From NCBI GenBank assembly GCA_035308525.1, contig DATGGM010000220.1:1-32155 (forward strand): DNA of 32,155 nucleotides, read 5' to 3'. The translations under genes and the position numbers were made by a program. The stretch comes from Bog-159 sp035308525. GTDB taxonomy: Bacteria; Acidobacteriota; Terriglobia; Bryobacterales; Bryobacteraceae. The stretch's first letter is position 1; each line of letters opens with the position of its first letter. Under the pieces are notes generated by a model. That model searched no databases. It saw only the letters and a list, made by a program, of their open reading frames with translations, and was not told the origin of the DNA. Shown here piece by piece: positions 1-8,017 of the stretch.

Positions 1-521
1 AGCCGCGTTTCGAGCAACAGGTTGGCGCTGTCCAGGCCCGTCACGATCGCCGGACCCAGCGGCGCGAAGGTGTCGGCGCCTTTGGCGCGCCACCATTGCA
101 GATCCTTGTGCGGCCCATGCTGCCAATCGCGCTCGCTGACATCGTTGCCGCAGGTCAGACCGAAAATCGAGGCATTTTTCCCGATCACGATCACCAGCTC
201 GCCCTCGAAATGCACGTTTGAGGCATCCGGCGGAATCACGATCGGGTCTTCGGGATGCTGTAGCGCGCTCACCGGCTTGAAAAACATCTCGGGACGCTCG
301 GGCGCCTGGCGATCTCCCACATGACTTTTATAATTGCGCCCCACCGCCAGGATTTTCGAAGGCTCGCAAGGGTAGCGCAGCTTGACTTCGCGGAGCGGAT
401 GCGTCACGCCGGTTTCTTCCAGGCTGCCGAACAGATCCCCGCGAATCTCGCGGATAGTCGCGCCCTCCAGCACACCATACGCCACCGTGGAAGCGATGCG
501 GTATCGAACGTATTTAGTCAA
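1..521 (-). CDS. Fumarylacetoacetate hydrolase family protein, C-terminally cut by window edge
   Basis: The reading frame starts at a TTG at 521 and runs off the left edge after 173 codons. The TTG has GGGAG about seven bases upstream and lies two bases after the stop of the preceding sugar-isomerase gene, so the genes are tightly linked. Family signs are 'ILAVGRNYKSH', 'FFKPVSAL', the metal-binding 'HFEGELV' and 'GNDVSERDWQ'. FAH-fold enzymes hydrolyse or decarboxylate 2-keto acids with C-C cleavage using Mg/Mn bound by acidic residues; here the Glu of HFEGEL and the Asp of GNDVSERD are visible. The neighbours suggest a role in breaking down a sugar acid, for example a 2-keto-3-deoxy acid, but the substrate cannot be told. 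The C-terminus is outside the window. Confidence 0.82.
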   Translation of the reverse strand, partial: MTKYVRYRIASTVAYGVLEGATIREIRGDLFGSLEETGVTHPLREVKLRYPCEPSKILAVGRNYKSHVGDRQAPERPEMFFKPVSALQHPEDPIVIPPDASNVHFEGELVIVIGKNASIFGLTCGNDVSERDWQHGPHKDLQWWRAKGADTFAPLGPAIVTGLDSANLLLETR

Positions 522-523
522 TG

Positions 524-1372
524 CTAGGCTCCCGAAAGAATCAACTCGAAGCGGCGATTGACTTCGCGCAGGTAAGGGCCGTCGCCGCTCTCCAACTCCA
601 CCGTGGCGGTGCCATGGTAGCCGATCTCGCCCAACGCCTTGTAGACTTCCGGCCAGTTGATGTCTCCTTCACGCAGCGGCACGAATTCGGCCTGCATCTT
701 GCGGAAGCGGAAATCCTTGATGTGCAGCTTGGCGATGCGCCGGCCTACAGTGCGGATCCAATCCTGCGGATACCCGGTCAATACGACGTTGCCCACATCG
801 AAATAGGAGCGCACCCAGGGGCTCTGGAAATCGTCGACGTACTTACAATATTCGAGCGGGCTGAGCAGGAATTTGTTCCAGACTTCCTCGACAGCGATGA
901 TGACCTTCAGTTCCTCCGCCATGGGGATCAGCTTGCGAATCTGCTGCTGCGAGCGCGTCCAGGCGTCCTGGTAGCTGGTCTGCGGATTCACCACGGCAGG
1001 CACCAGCAGCACCGTTTCGGCTCCCCAGAAGTGCGCGTTGCGCAGGCTGGTTTCCATACCCTTGACGCTTTCGGCCACCACCGCGGGATCCGCTGAAGAC
1101 AGCGGGTATTTCCAGTGCGCCATGTTCATCACCGAATGAATGGGCAGCCCGGCGGCGTCGGAAGCCTTCTTGATCTCCTCGGCGGTGGACTGGTCCGGCG
1201 TGGTGGGGCATTCGGTGGCTTCGAAGCCCGTATCGACGGCCAGCTTGAAGCGGTCGGCGATGCTCAGGGATTTTGGGAGCATCTCGTAAAGCACGGCTTT
1301 GCGGATGGGCAGCCGTGCGGTAGCAGCCAGAGCCGGCAGCGCGGCGGTGGCGACGAAATCTCTTCTGGTCAT
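524..1372 (-). CDS. Tat-exported sugar isomerase/epimerase-like TIM barrel
   Basis: This is a 282-residue protein of the xylose isomerase-like TIM-barrel (AP endonuclease 2) superfamily. The N-terminus 'MTRRDFVATAALPALAAT' has a twin-arginine motif and an Ala-rich hydrophobic stretch, so export to the periplasm is likely. Metal and catalytic positions typical of the fold are visible: Glu in 'IIAVEEVW', Asp in 'YFDVGN', His in 'KLHIKDF' and Glu in 'TVELE'. Family members isomerise or epimerise ketoses, or act as hydroxypyruvate isomerase or inosose dehydratase-like enzymes; the exact substrate is unknown. Its ATG overlaps the stop of the upstream isomerase gene by four bases (ATGA), suggesting translational coupling, and the FAH-family gene follows two bases later. 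The three genes form one operon. Confidence 0.85.
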   Translation of the reverse strand: MTRRDFVATAALPALAATARLPIRKAVLYEMLPKSLSIADRFKLAVDTGFEATECPTTPDQSTAEEIKKASDAAGLPIHSVMNMAHWKYPLSSADPAVVAESVKGMETSLRNAHFWGAETVLLVPAVVNPQTSYQDAWTRSQQQIRKLIPMAEELKVIIAVEEVWNKFLLSPLEYCKYVDDFQSPWVRSYFDVGNVVLTGYPQDWIRTVGRRIAKLHIKDFRFRKMQAEFVPLREGDINWPEVYKALGEIGYHGTATVELESGDGPYLREVNRRFELILSGA

Positions 1373-2295
1373 GCGAATGTCACTCCTATCTGGCCGGCGA
1401 CTTTCTGTATGTAGCGCTTGCCTTCTTCATATTCCTCGGCCGTCTTCAGGTGTTCCAGCATCAGCGGCGTTTCCGCTGGCAACTGCGACAGCTCGCTTAA
1501 ATAGGTACGGTAATCGATCTCTCCGCGGCCGGGAATCACTTCCTGGAAATGCACGTTCAGCTCCACCACCCAGGCCAGATCCTTGGCGTGACACGAAACG
1601 ATCCACGGACCCAGCTTGCGAAAGCAATCGGCGATCACCTCGCTGTTGCGGTAGAAGCGTTCCGGCGAGTTGATCACGTTGCAGACGTCCAGGTGCACGC
1701 CGAAGGCGGAGCGGTCCACCGCCTTGATGAGCTTGAGGTAGGAATCGGGACCGTCGGGGATCGACCAGCCCATGGCTTCGATCGTAAACTTCGACCGCTT
1801 AGGCTTGATTTCGTCGATTACGTGCCGGCAGTTGTCGACCGTGGCGTCGAAGAACTGCTGCGAGAGGTTCTTGGGATGCGGCCCGTACCAGACCGTCGGG
1901 TGATAGGAGCCGGCGATATCCACGCAGCACAGCGCGCCCACGGCCTCGGCCAGAGCCATCCGGTCGACCACATATTGCAGGTTGGCGCGGCGCTTCTCGG
2001 TATCCGGATCGAGCAGGTTCACCCAGGCGCCCACTTCGGCGATGAAAACGTTTTCCGCGGCGAAGGCTTTCTCGATGGCGCGCACACGCGCGGTATCGGC
2101 GGCCTTGGCCGGCGGGCAATAGGCTGCGCTATAGCCGAGGCGGCGGTGCTCGCGCGCCAGTTCGGCGGGATCGTCGCTTTTCAGGAAGACAGGTCCGCCC
2201 AGGCGTACGGCGCGGCGGCCGGCGGCGTGAACGGAACTGGCCAGTGCGGCGGCGCCGGCCGACAACAGGAATGACCGGCGGCCCGTGGGTGCCAT
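1369..2295 (-). CDS. Second Tat-exported sugar isomerase/epimerase-like TIM barrel
   Basis: This 308-residue protein opens with 'TGRRSFLLSAGAAALASSVHAAG', a classical twin-arginine signal ending in an Ala-x-Ala-like cleavage region. The rest reads as a xylose isomerase-like TIM barrel: 'FTIEAMGW' (Glu), 'GVHLDVCNVI' (Asp), 'VSCHAKDLAW' (His) and 'LMLEHL' (Glu) give the metal-site series. It is clearly divergent from the downstream isomerase and is not a recent duplicate. It is the first gene of the minus-strand operon and diverges from the chemotaxis operon across a 126-base gap. Such Tat-secreted isomerases are common in Acidobacteria and Planctomycetes with unknown substrates. The start ATG at 2295 is chosen because the Tat motif begins a few residues after it. 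Confidence 0.85.
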   Translation of the reverse strand: MAPTGRRSFLLSAGAAALASSVHAAGRRAVRLGGPVFLKSDDPAELAREHRRLGYSAAYCPPAKAADTARVRAIEKAFAAENVFIAEVGAWVNLLDPDTEKRRANLQYVVDRMALAEAVGALCCVDIAGSYHPTVWYGPHPKNLSQQFFDATVDNCRHVIDEIKPKRSKFTIEAMGWSIPDGPDSYLKLIKAVDRSAFGVHLDVCNVINSPERFYRNSEVIADCFRKLGPWIVSCHAKDLAWVVELNVHFQEVIPGRGEIDYRTYLSELSQLPAETPLMLEHLKTAEEYEEGKRYIQKVAGQIGVTFA

Positions 2296-2421
2296 GCCCC
2301 GATTCTAATCTGATTCGCTCGGAAGCAGTATCCTCCTAAACCTCGAGCCGCACTTAGCCGATGAATCATTGGGATCGTTCAGGCCATGCCCGGACTGTCC
2401 GACCAACGTCAAGGAGACAAC

Positions 2422-2946
2422 ATGCAAGTGAGCACGATGCCGCCGCAGGAAAGCGGTCCGGCCGCCAAGACCGACAACCGCGTCGGAAAATATCTTGCCT
2501 TCCATCTGGGACGCGAGGAATTCGCGATTCAAGTATTGAAGGTCCGGGAAATCATGGGCATTCAGGACATTACGGCCGTTCCCCAAACGCCGGTGTATGT
2601 CAAAGGAGTGATCAACCTGCGAGGGAAAGTCATTCCGGTGGTGGACTTACGGCTGAAGTTCGGCCTGCCCGAGATCGAATACACGCAGCGCACCTGCATC
2701 ATTGTCGTGCAAATCCAGGCTCCCGGTGGGGGCGTGTCGCTGACCGGCATCGTGGTGGATGAAGTCTCCGAGGCCGTCAATGTGGCGGCAGGCGAGATCG
2801 CCGACACGCCGGACTTTGGGGATGGCGTGGCCACACCCTACATCCTCGGCATGGCGAAAAGCAAGGGAAAAGTGAAGATCCTGCTGGACATCGATCAAGT
2901 GCTATCGAGCCAGGATCTGGACGGCCTTAAGGCCTTGATGCAGTAA
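2422..2946 (+). CDS. cheW: Chemotaxis adaptor protein CheW
   Basis: CheW couples chemoreceptors to the histidine kinase CheA in the membrane-bound signalling array. The 174-residue product has the CheW SH3-like fold signature: 'KYLAFHLGREEFAIQVLKVREI', 'PVYVKGVINLRGKVIPVVDLRLKFG', and the closing 'KVKILLDIDQVLS'. I take the ATG at 2422 because AAGGAG lies five bases before it. An upstream in-frame ATG at 2386 has no such site and only adds a non-homologous leader. This is the first gene of an eight-gene chemosensory operon, and the receptor gene follows after 11 bases. The N-terminal 20 residues are Pro/Ala-rich and look unstructured. Confidence 0.95.
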   Translation: MQVSTMPPQESGPAAKTDNRVGKYLAFHLGREEFAIQVLKVREIMGIQDITAVPQTPVYVKGVINLRGKVIPVVDLRLKFGLPEIEYTQRTCIIVVQIQAPGGGVSLTGIVVDEVSEAVNVAAGEIADTPDFGDGVATPYILGMAKSKGKVKILLDIDQVLSSQDLDGLKALMQ

Positions 2947-2957
2947 CCGGAGGAAAA

Positions 2958-4592
2958 ATGCTTACGAAGACTACGATTGGGGCAAAGTTGATGGGCGGGG
3001 CCGCCGCTATGCTACTGCTGGCGGCTATTCAGGGCTATTCCAGCCTGCACACCGCTGGCATTTTCAGGGAAAGATTCGACCGTGCCGTGGACGTCACAGT
3101 CCGCAAAGTCGTGCTGGCTGATCAGCTTGCCACGACTAGCGCCGCCATGATATCGGCGCAAAGAGGTGTGGTGCTGGCTGCTTTCACCAAACACCCGTCG
3201 GAAATCGACAAATATGAACAGGCTTACCAGCAGGCGAGCGAACTGGTCCGCAAGTCTCTGGCTGAGGCGCGGCCACTGTTTGTGAAAGAAGAGGCCAAAG
3301 CGAAGGCGTCCGAGATCGAAGCGGCTGTTTCGGAATGGCGCCCGCACTTTGAGGAAGTCGTGCGGCAGTCCAAGGCCGGGCACGCGGCCGAAGCCGACCG
3401 CATACGCACAGACGTTACGTTGCCCATCTACAACAGAATAGGACCGGCTGCCGAAGGGCTGCGAACCATCCAAACCGAGATTCTCGCCGCCGAGAAAGCC
3501 AGTGTGGATGCGGAAAATGCCACGAGCCGCCAGATCGCGCTCGTCCTCCTGGGCCTTTGCGTGGTCGTTGCCGGCGCTTTCGTGGCCATCACCCGGGGGA
3601 TCACGCGCGATCTCCGCCGCGCGGCCATGCATCTTTCCGAAGGCGCCGGACAGGTGGCCAGCGCCGCGACGCAAATCTCATCCGCCAGCCAGTCGCTGGC
3701 CCAGGGCTCCTCCGAGCAGGCTGCCTCGCTCGAGGAGACTTCCTCTTCCAGTGAGGAGATCAATTCCATGGCTCGCAAGAATGCCGAGAATTCCCGAGTG
3801 GCAGCCGAGTTCACCACGCAAGTGGATGAACGGGTGGCAGCCGCCAACGCAACGCTCGATCAGATGGTGGCTTCCATGACCGACATCAACACGTCCAGCG
3901 AGAAGGTTTCGAAAATTATCAAGGTGATCGATGAAATCGCCTTCCAGACCAACATTCTGGCTTTGAATGCGGCAGTGGAGGCCGCCCGCGCCGGCGAGGC
4001 AGGCATGGGCTTTGCGGTAGTGGCGGACGAGGTGCGCAACCTGGCCCAGCGCTGCGCGCAAGCCGCCAAGGACACCGCCTCACTCATCGAGGAATCCATG
4101 GCCAAGTCGCATGATGGGATGGCCCGCCTGGATCAGGTGGCTGGAGCTACCCGCTCCATTACGGAAAGCGCCGCCAAGGTTAAGACACTGGTGGATGAAG
4201 TCCATCTGGGCAGCCAGGAACAGGCGCGCGGCATCGAGCAGATCGCCAAGGCAATCGTGCAGATGGAGCAGGTGACTCAGAAGACCGCCGCCAATGCCGA
4301 GGAAAGCGCATCCGCGAGCGAGGAGTTATCGGCCCAGGCCGAAACCATGCGGGCGGTGGTCGCCGAACTACAAGCTTTGGTGGGCGGGGGAGAACCGGCT
4401 GGCGGCCGCGGAGTCGCGGGTATGCCGGGATCCAAGACGGCTTCGCCCGTGGTCCAGGCGGCCAGCCTGGCTGCCTTGCGCTCGGCTGTTACACCCAAAG
4501 CGGCAACGGCCGCGGCGCGAAAGACGCTGGTGGCTACAGGCGCGCTCGACCGCTCCGCGCTTCCCTTAGACGGCGAATTCACGGAATTCTAG
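2958..4592 (+). CDS. Methyl-accepting chemotaxis protein without HAMP, with C-terminal aromatic pentapeptide
   Basis: This is a 544-residue transmembrane chemoreceptor. TM1 is about residues 11-28, followed by a helical periplasmic sensor of about 160 residues that looks like a four-helix bundle, then TM2 at about 193-212. The cytoplasmic signalling hairpin is strong, with the CheA/CheW-binding tip 'EIAFQTNILALNAAVEAARAGE' region at about 326-347 and Gln/Glu-rich adaptation helices ('SSEQAASLEETSSSSEEIN', 'ANAEESASASEELSAQAE'). Only about 12 residues separate TM2 from the adaptation helix, too few for a roughly 50-residue HAMP domain. A roughly 65-residue Ala/Pro-rich linker ends in EFTEF (540-544), matching the aromatic-x-x-aromatic pattern of CheR-tethering pentapeptides. 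The start has GGAGG a few bases upstream. The ligand is unknown. Confidence 0.94.
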   Translation: MLTKTTIGAKLMGGAAAMLLLAAIQGYSSLHTAGIFRERFDRAVDVTVRKVVLADQLATTSAAMISAQRGVVLAAFTKHPSEIDKYEQAYQQASELVRKSLAEARPLFVKEEAKAKASEIEAAVSEWRPHFEEVVRQSKAGHAAEADRIRTDVTLPIYNRIGPAAEGLRTIQTEILAAEKASVDAENATSRQIALVLLGLCVVVAGAFVAITRGITRDLRRAAMHLSEGAGQVASAATQISSASQSLAQGSSEQAASLEETSSSSEEINSMARKNAENSRVAAEFTTQVDERVAAANATLDQMVASMTDINTSSEKVSKIIKVIDEIAFQTNILALNAAVEAARAGEAGMGFAVVADEVRNLAQRCAQAAKDTASLIEESMAKSHDGMARLDQVAGATRSITESAAKVKTLVDEVHLGSQEQARGIEQIAKAIVQMEQVTQKTAANAEESASASEELSAQAETMRAVVAELQALVGGGEPAGGRGVAGMPGSKTASPVVQAASLAALRSAVTPKAATAAARKTLVATGALDRSALPLDGEFTEF

Positions 4593-4611
4593 AAAGGAAC
4601 GGGACGCGCGC

Positions 4612-6612
4612 ATGCCCGATCTAATCGAACTGCGCCAGGAAATCGAAGCCCTGGCCATGAAACTGGTGGTCGAGGATCTGTCTCCCGAGGCGGGTGTCAA
4701 CGGTTCTCTGCTGGCTCTGGCCGAGGCGATCCGCGGTATCCGCGACCGCGCCCAAGCCGGCGGCTGCGAGGAGGTCTGCCACGTCGCGGCCGGGCTCTAT
4801 GAGACAGTGTCCTCACCTGATGGCGCCGGGGGCGAAGCGCTTTCTCAAGCGCTTCAAGCCGGCGTCACCGCCTTGCAGCAGGCGCTCGAGACGCCTCACG
4901 GCACGGCTGCGCCGGAAGCCCCGTCTTATTCCCTGGCGCAGGATCCGGAGCTGCTTTCCGATTTTGTGCTGGAATCGCGCGAGCACCTGGCGGCCATCGA
5001 GAGCCGCTCGCTCGCGCTGGAGCAGGATCCCGGCAATGCCGAAGCCATCCATTCCATCTTCCGGGCATTCCACACCATCAAAGGGCTGGCGGGATTTCTG
5101 GAACTGGATGCCGTGCGCGAGGTCTCTCACAATGTGGAGACCGTTCTCGACCTGGCGCGCAACGGCACGTTGAGCATCACGTCGCAAGTGATCGACATCG
5201 TGCTGGAAAGCGCGGACTACCTGAAAGGCTGCGTGGACGGTTTGGATTCCCGGCTGCACGGTCACGCAGTTCCGGGCGCGCCGGACAATTCCCGCCTCTT
5301 GGAACGGGTCCGCAATCTCATGAACAGCCCGCCGGCGGAGGGGGAATCGAAGCCGGTCCCAGAGCCGGACGCCACCGCCGATCGGCAGCCATTGCGCGAA
5401 GATGACTCTGCGGTCACGGCCGCCGCCTCCCGGCCGCAGACGTTGCGCGGCGAGGCCACCGCCGTCAAAGTCGACACCGGCAAGCTGGATTACCTGGTCG
5501 ACATGGCCGGGGAACTGGTCATCGCGCAGTCCCTGGTGCGCCACGACCCCGATCTTGCGGCGCTGAAGAGTCCCCGGCTGCAACGCAACCTGGGGCAACT
5601 GGCGCGCATCACTGCCGAGCTCCAGAAAACATCCATGTCGATGCGCCTGGTGCCCATCGGCCAGTTGTTCCAGCGGGTGGCGCGGCAGGTCCGGGATCTG
5701 GCACGCAAGATGGGAAAGCCCGCCGAACTGGACATCAGCGGCGAGGAGACCGAAATCGACCGGACTATCGTGGAGGAGCTGGCCGATCCGCTGATGCACA
5801 TGGTGCGCAATTCCCTCGACCATGGCATCGAGGATCCGGACGCGCGGGCGGCCGGCGGCAAACATCCGGTGGCCCGCATCGGCTTGCGCGCCTGCCACCA
5901 GGCAGGCCACATCGTTATTGAAATCTCCGACGACGGGCGCGGGTTGGACGCCGAGCGGATTCTGGCCAAGGCGCTCGAACAAGGTCTGGTCGGAAATCGG
6001 GAACATCTCTCGGAAAACGACATTTTCCACCTGATTTTCGAGCCGGGGTTCTCGACGGCCGAGCGAGTCACGGACGTGTCCGGCCGCGGAGTCGGCATGG
6101 ATGTGGTGCGCAGGCAGATGCAGAAGCTGCGGGGGCACATCGAGGTTCAATCCAGTGCCGGCCGCGGCGCCACCTTCACGCTTAAGGTGCCTTTAACCCT
6201 GGCCATCATCGATGGCTTGGTGGTGGGGGTGGGGAGCGAGCGTTATATCGTGCCGTTGTTCGCCGTGCGCGAGATGTTCCGGCCCACGGCCGATACGGTC
6301 TTCACCATCCGTGACCGGTCGGAAATGGTCATGGTGCGGGGGGGCCTGCTGGCTGTCGTGCGCCTGCATCGCAAGTTTGGGATCAAACCGAAATCGGAAG
6401 ACCCCTGCCGGAGCCTGCTGATTGTCGCGGAAGGCGCCGACCACCGCTTCTGCCTGATGGTGGACGAATTGATCGGCAAGCAGGAAGCGGTCATCAAGAA
6501 CCTGGGTGACACCTTCAAGAACATTGCCGGAATTGCAGGCGGCGCCATCCTGGGAGATGGCCGCGTCGGATTGATTCTGGACCTGGCTGGGCTGGTAAAG
6601 GAACGCGCATGA
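4612..6612 (+). CDS. cheA: Chemotaxis histidine kinase CheA lacking a recognisable P2 domain
   Basis: CheA autophosphorylates on a histidine and passes phosphate to CheY and CheB. The 666-residue protein has a helical N-terminal region (1-100) without a phosphoacceptor motif, then an Hpt/P1 domain (about 110-210) with H154 in 'FHTIKG'. A 65-residue Pro/Asp-rich linker (about 215-282) sits where P2 should be. P3 dimerisation follows (about 285-350, 'LDYLVDMAGELVIAQS', 'TSMSMRLVPI'). P4 ATPase has the N box 'HMVRNSLDHG', G1 'DDGRGL' and 'GRGVGMDVVR'. A CheW-like P5 closes the protein (about 530-660). All catalytic motifs are intact. AAGGA lies 13 bases before the ATG. The stop overlaps the cheR start by four bases. 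Confidence 0.95.
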   Translation: MPDLIELRQEIEALAMKLVVEDLSPEAGVNGSLLALAEAIRGIRDRAQAGGCEEVCHVAAGLYETVSSPDGAGGEALSQALQAGVTALQQALETPHGTAAPEAPSYSLAQDPELLSDFVLESREHLAAIESRSLALEQDPGNAEAIHSIFRAFHTIKGLAGFLELDAVREVSHNVETVLDLARNGTLSITSQVIDIVLESADYLKGCVDGLDSRLHGHAVPGAPDNSRLLERVRNLMNSPPAEGESKPVPEPDATADRQPLREDDSAVTAAASRPQTLRGEATAVKVDTGKLDYLVDMAGELVIAQSLVRHDPDLAALKSPRLQRNLGQLARITAELQKTSMSMRLVPIGQLFQRVARQVRDLARKMGKPAELDISGEETEIDRTIVEELADPLMHMVRNSLDHGIEDPDARAAGGKHPVARIGLRACHQAGHIVIEISDDGRGLDAERILAKALEQGLVGNREHLSENDIFHLIFEPGFSTAERVTDVSGRGVGMDVVRRQMQKLRGHIEVQSSAGRGATFTLKVPLTLAIIDGLVVGVGSERYIVPLFAVREMFRPTADTVFTIRDRSEMVMVRGGLLAVVRLHRKFGIKPKSEDPCRSLLIVAEGADHRFCLMVDELIGKQEAVIKNLGDTFKNIAGIAGGAILGDGRVGLILDLAGLVKERA

Positions 6613-7496
6613 GCGGCCAAGTGGGCCGTCAGGAGGCCCCGCCCGGCCAAATCCAGCGGCTGAAACCCGGCGAATTCGAAGCCATCCGGCGCCTGGCCTA
6701 CGAAAAATTCGGGCTGGACCTGCGCCGCGGCAAGGAAGAACTGGTGGCCGCCCGCCTGAGCAAACGCATGCGCCAGGGCGGCTTCACATCTTTCGCGCAG
6801 TATTACGAGCACGTGCTCGGCGACAACACCGGCGAGGCGCTGATTGGAATGATCGACGCGCTGGCCACCAACCACACCAGCTTTCTGCGCGAGACGGCGC
6901 ACTTCGACTTCTTGCGGCAGCAGGTGCTGCCGGGTTTGCGGGAGCGTCCACGAGTTGACTTATGGAGCGCCGCCTGTTCCTCGGGCGAAGAGCCTTATTC
7001 GCTGGCATTCACGATCCGGGATCAATGGGGCTCGGAAGCGTTCCAAAAGGTGCGCATTCTGGCGACTGACATTTCCACCAAGGCCCTGACGGCGGCGCAG
7101 AACGCTGCCTATCCTGCCGAGCGCTTGAGCGCCGTGCCGCAAGCCTGGCTGCGGCGGGTTCTGTTGCGTGGCGACGGCCGCTGGAAAGGCTGGTACCGCG
7201 TCAAACCCGAGGTGCGCAGCCAGGTCGAATTTGCGCGCCTGAATCTGATCGAACCCTTCACGCATGCGACTCTGTTCCCGGTGATCTTCTGCCGTAACGT
7301 GATGATCTACTTCGACAAGGCCACCCAGGAAGGCCTCGTCAAGCGCCTGGCGGCCAGCCTGGAACCAGGCGGGTATTTGTTCATCGGCCACGCCGAAAGC
7401 CTGACGGGCGTATGCCACGAACTCACCTACGTCCGGCCGGCGATCTATCAAAAGCCGGGGACCGCGCCGAAACGGGGTTTGCCATGGACAGCATAG
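6609..7496 (+). CDS. cheR: Chemoreceptor glutamate methyltransferase CheR
   Basis: CheR methylates receptor glutamates from S-adenosylmethionine to set adaptation. The 295-residue product has the N-terminal helical CheR domain ('FEAIRRLAYEKFGLDL', 'ALATNHTSFLRE'), the SAM-binding 'WSAACSSGEEPYSLA' (119-133), 'ILATDIS' and the 'FCRNVMIYFD' motif (227-236). The beta-subdomain 'LLRGDGRWKGWYRV' (185-198) is as long as the corresponding loop of enteric CheR, where it holds the receptor pentapeptide. That fits the aromatic EFTEF tail of the receptor in this operon. The ATG overlaps the cheA stop (ATGA), and cheD begins 13 bases before the cheR stop. Confidence 0.95.
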   Translation: MSGQVGRQEAPPGQIQRLKPGEFEAIRRLAYEKFGLDLRRGKEELVAARLSKRMRQGGFTSFAQYYEHVLGDNTGEALIGMIDALATNHTSFLRETAHFDFLRQQVLPGLRERPRVDLWSAACSSGEEPYSLAFTIRDQWGSEAFQKVRILATDISTKALTAAQNAAYPAERLSAVPQAWLRRVLLRGDGRWKGWYRVKPEVRSQVEFARLNLIEPFTHATLFPVIFCRNVMIYFDKATQEGLVKRLAASLEPGGYLFIGHAESLTGVCHELTYVRPAIYQKPGTAPKRGLPWTA

Positions 7497-8017
7497 TGGT
7501 GGGGATGGCGGATTGCCAGGTCAGCAGCTCGCGAGATCAGGTGTTGGTGACCTATGCGCTTGGTTCTTGCATAGCTGTGACGATACACGATCCGGTGGCC
7601 GGGGTCGGCGGGCTTCTGCATTACATGCTGCCGGAATCCGCGATCTCGCCGGCCAAAGCCGGCGAAAACCCTTACATGTTCGCCGATACCGGCATCCCGC
7701 TGCTGTTCCACCGCGCGTATGAGTGCGGCGCCCAGAAGCGCCGCCTGGTGGTACGGGTGGCGGGCGGAGCTCAAGTCATGGATCGTGAAGGCGTGTTCAA
7801 TATCGGCAAACGCAATTACCTCGCGTTGCGCAAGATCCTCTGGAAAGCGGGCGTGCTGCTTCAGGGAGAGCATGTGGGCGGAAACCTCTCGCGCACCGTG
7901 CGCCTGGAAGTTGGCAGCGGCCGGTTCTGGCTGCGCGAGCCGGGATCGGTGGAGCAGGAATTGCCCCTCTCGTCGCACGCGCTGAAAGGAGCTCAAACAT
8001 GGCCTTCCGCGTCTTGA
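7484..8017 (+). CDS. cheD: Chemoreceptor glutamine deamidase CheD
   Basis: CheD deamidates receptor glutamines to glutamates and, in systems with CheC, modulates receptor activity. The 177-residue product has the expected catalytic residues: C29 in 'ALGSCIAV', H46 in 'GGLLHYML' and T23 just before the Cys motif. It also has 'NPYMFADTGIPLL', 'GGAQVM', 'FNIGKRN' and 'GGNLSRTV', which are characteristic of the family. The start at 7484 is preferred over an in-frame ATG at 7412 because homology begins at 'MDSIVVGMADCQV' and the extra 24 residues lie over cheR coding sequence. It overlaps cheR by 13 bases and cheY by 19 bases, so translation is probably coupled. Confidence 0.93.
   Translation: MDSIVVGMADCQVSSSRDQVLVTYALGSCIAVTIHDPVAGVGGLLHYMLPESAISPAKAGENPYMFADTGIPLLFHRAYECGAQKRRLVVRVAGGAQVMDREGVFNIGKRNYLALRKILWKAGVLLQGEHVGGNLSRTVRLEVGSGRFWLREPGSVEQELPLSSHALKGAQTWPSAS

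Noticed and set aside
521..1096. Plus-strand frame of 191 codons over the first sugar isomerase gene
   Set aside because: Antisense shadow; the minus strand carries the Tat signal and metal-site motifs.
4813..6150. Long open frame (445 codons) on the minus strand inside cheA
   Set aside because: It is antisense to a gene with every CheA motif; the translation is rich in His/Arg/Gln/Ala and has no domain. Such frames arise from codon bias in GC-rich genes.
7412..7483. Earlier start for cheD
   Set aside because: The extra 24 residues match cheR coding DNA in another frame and not the CheD family; the ATG at 7484 begins the conserved region.
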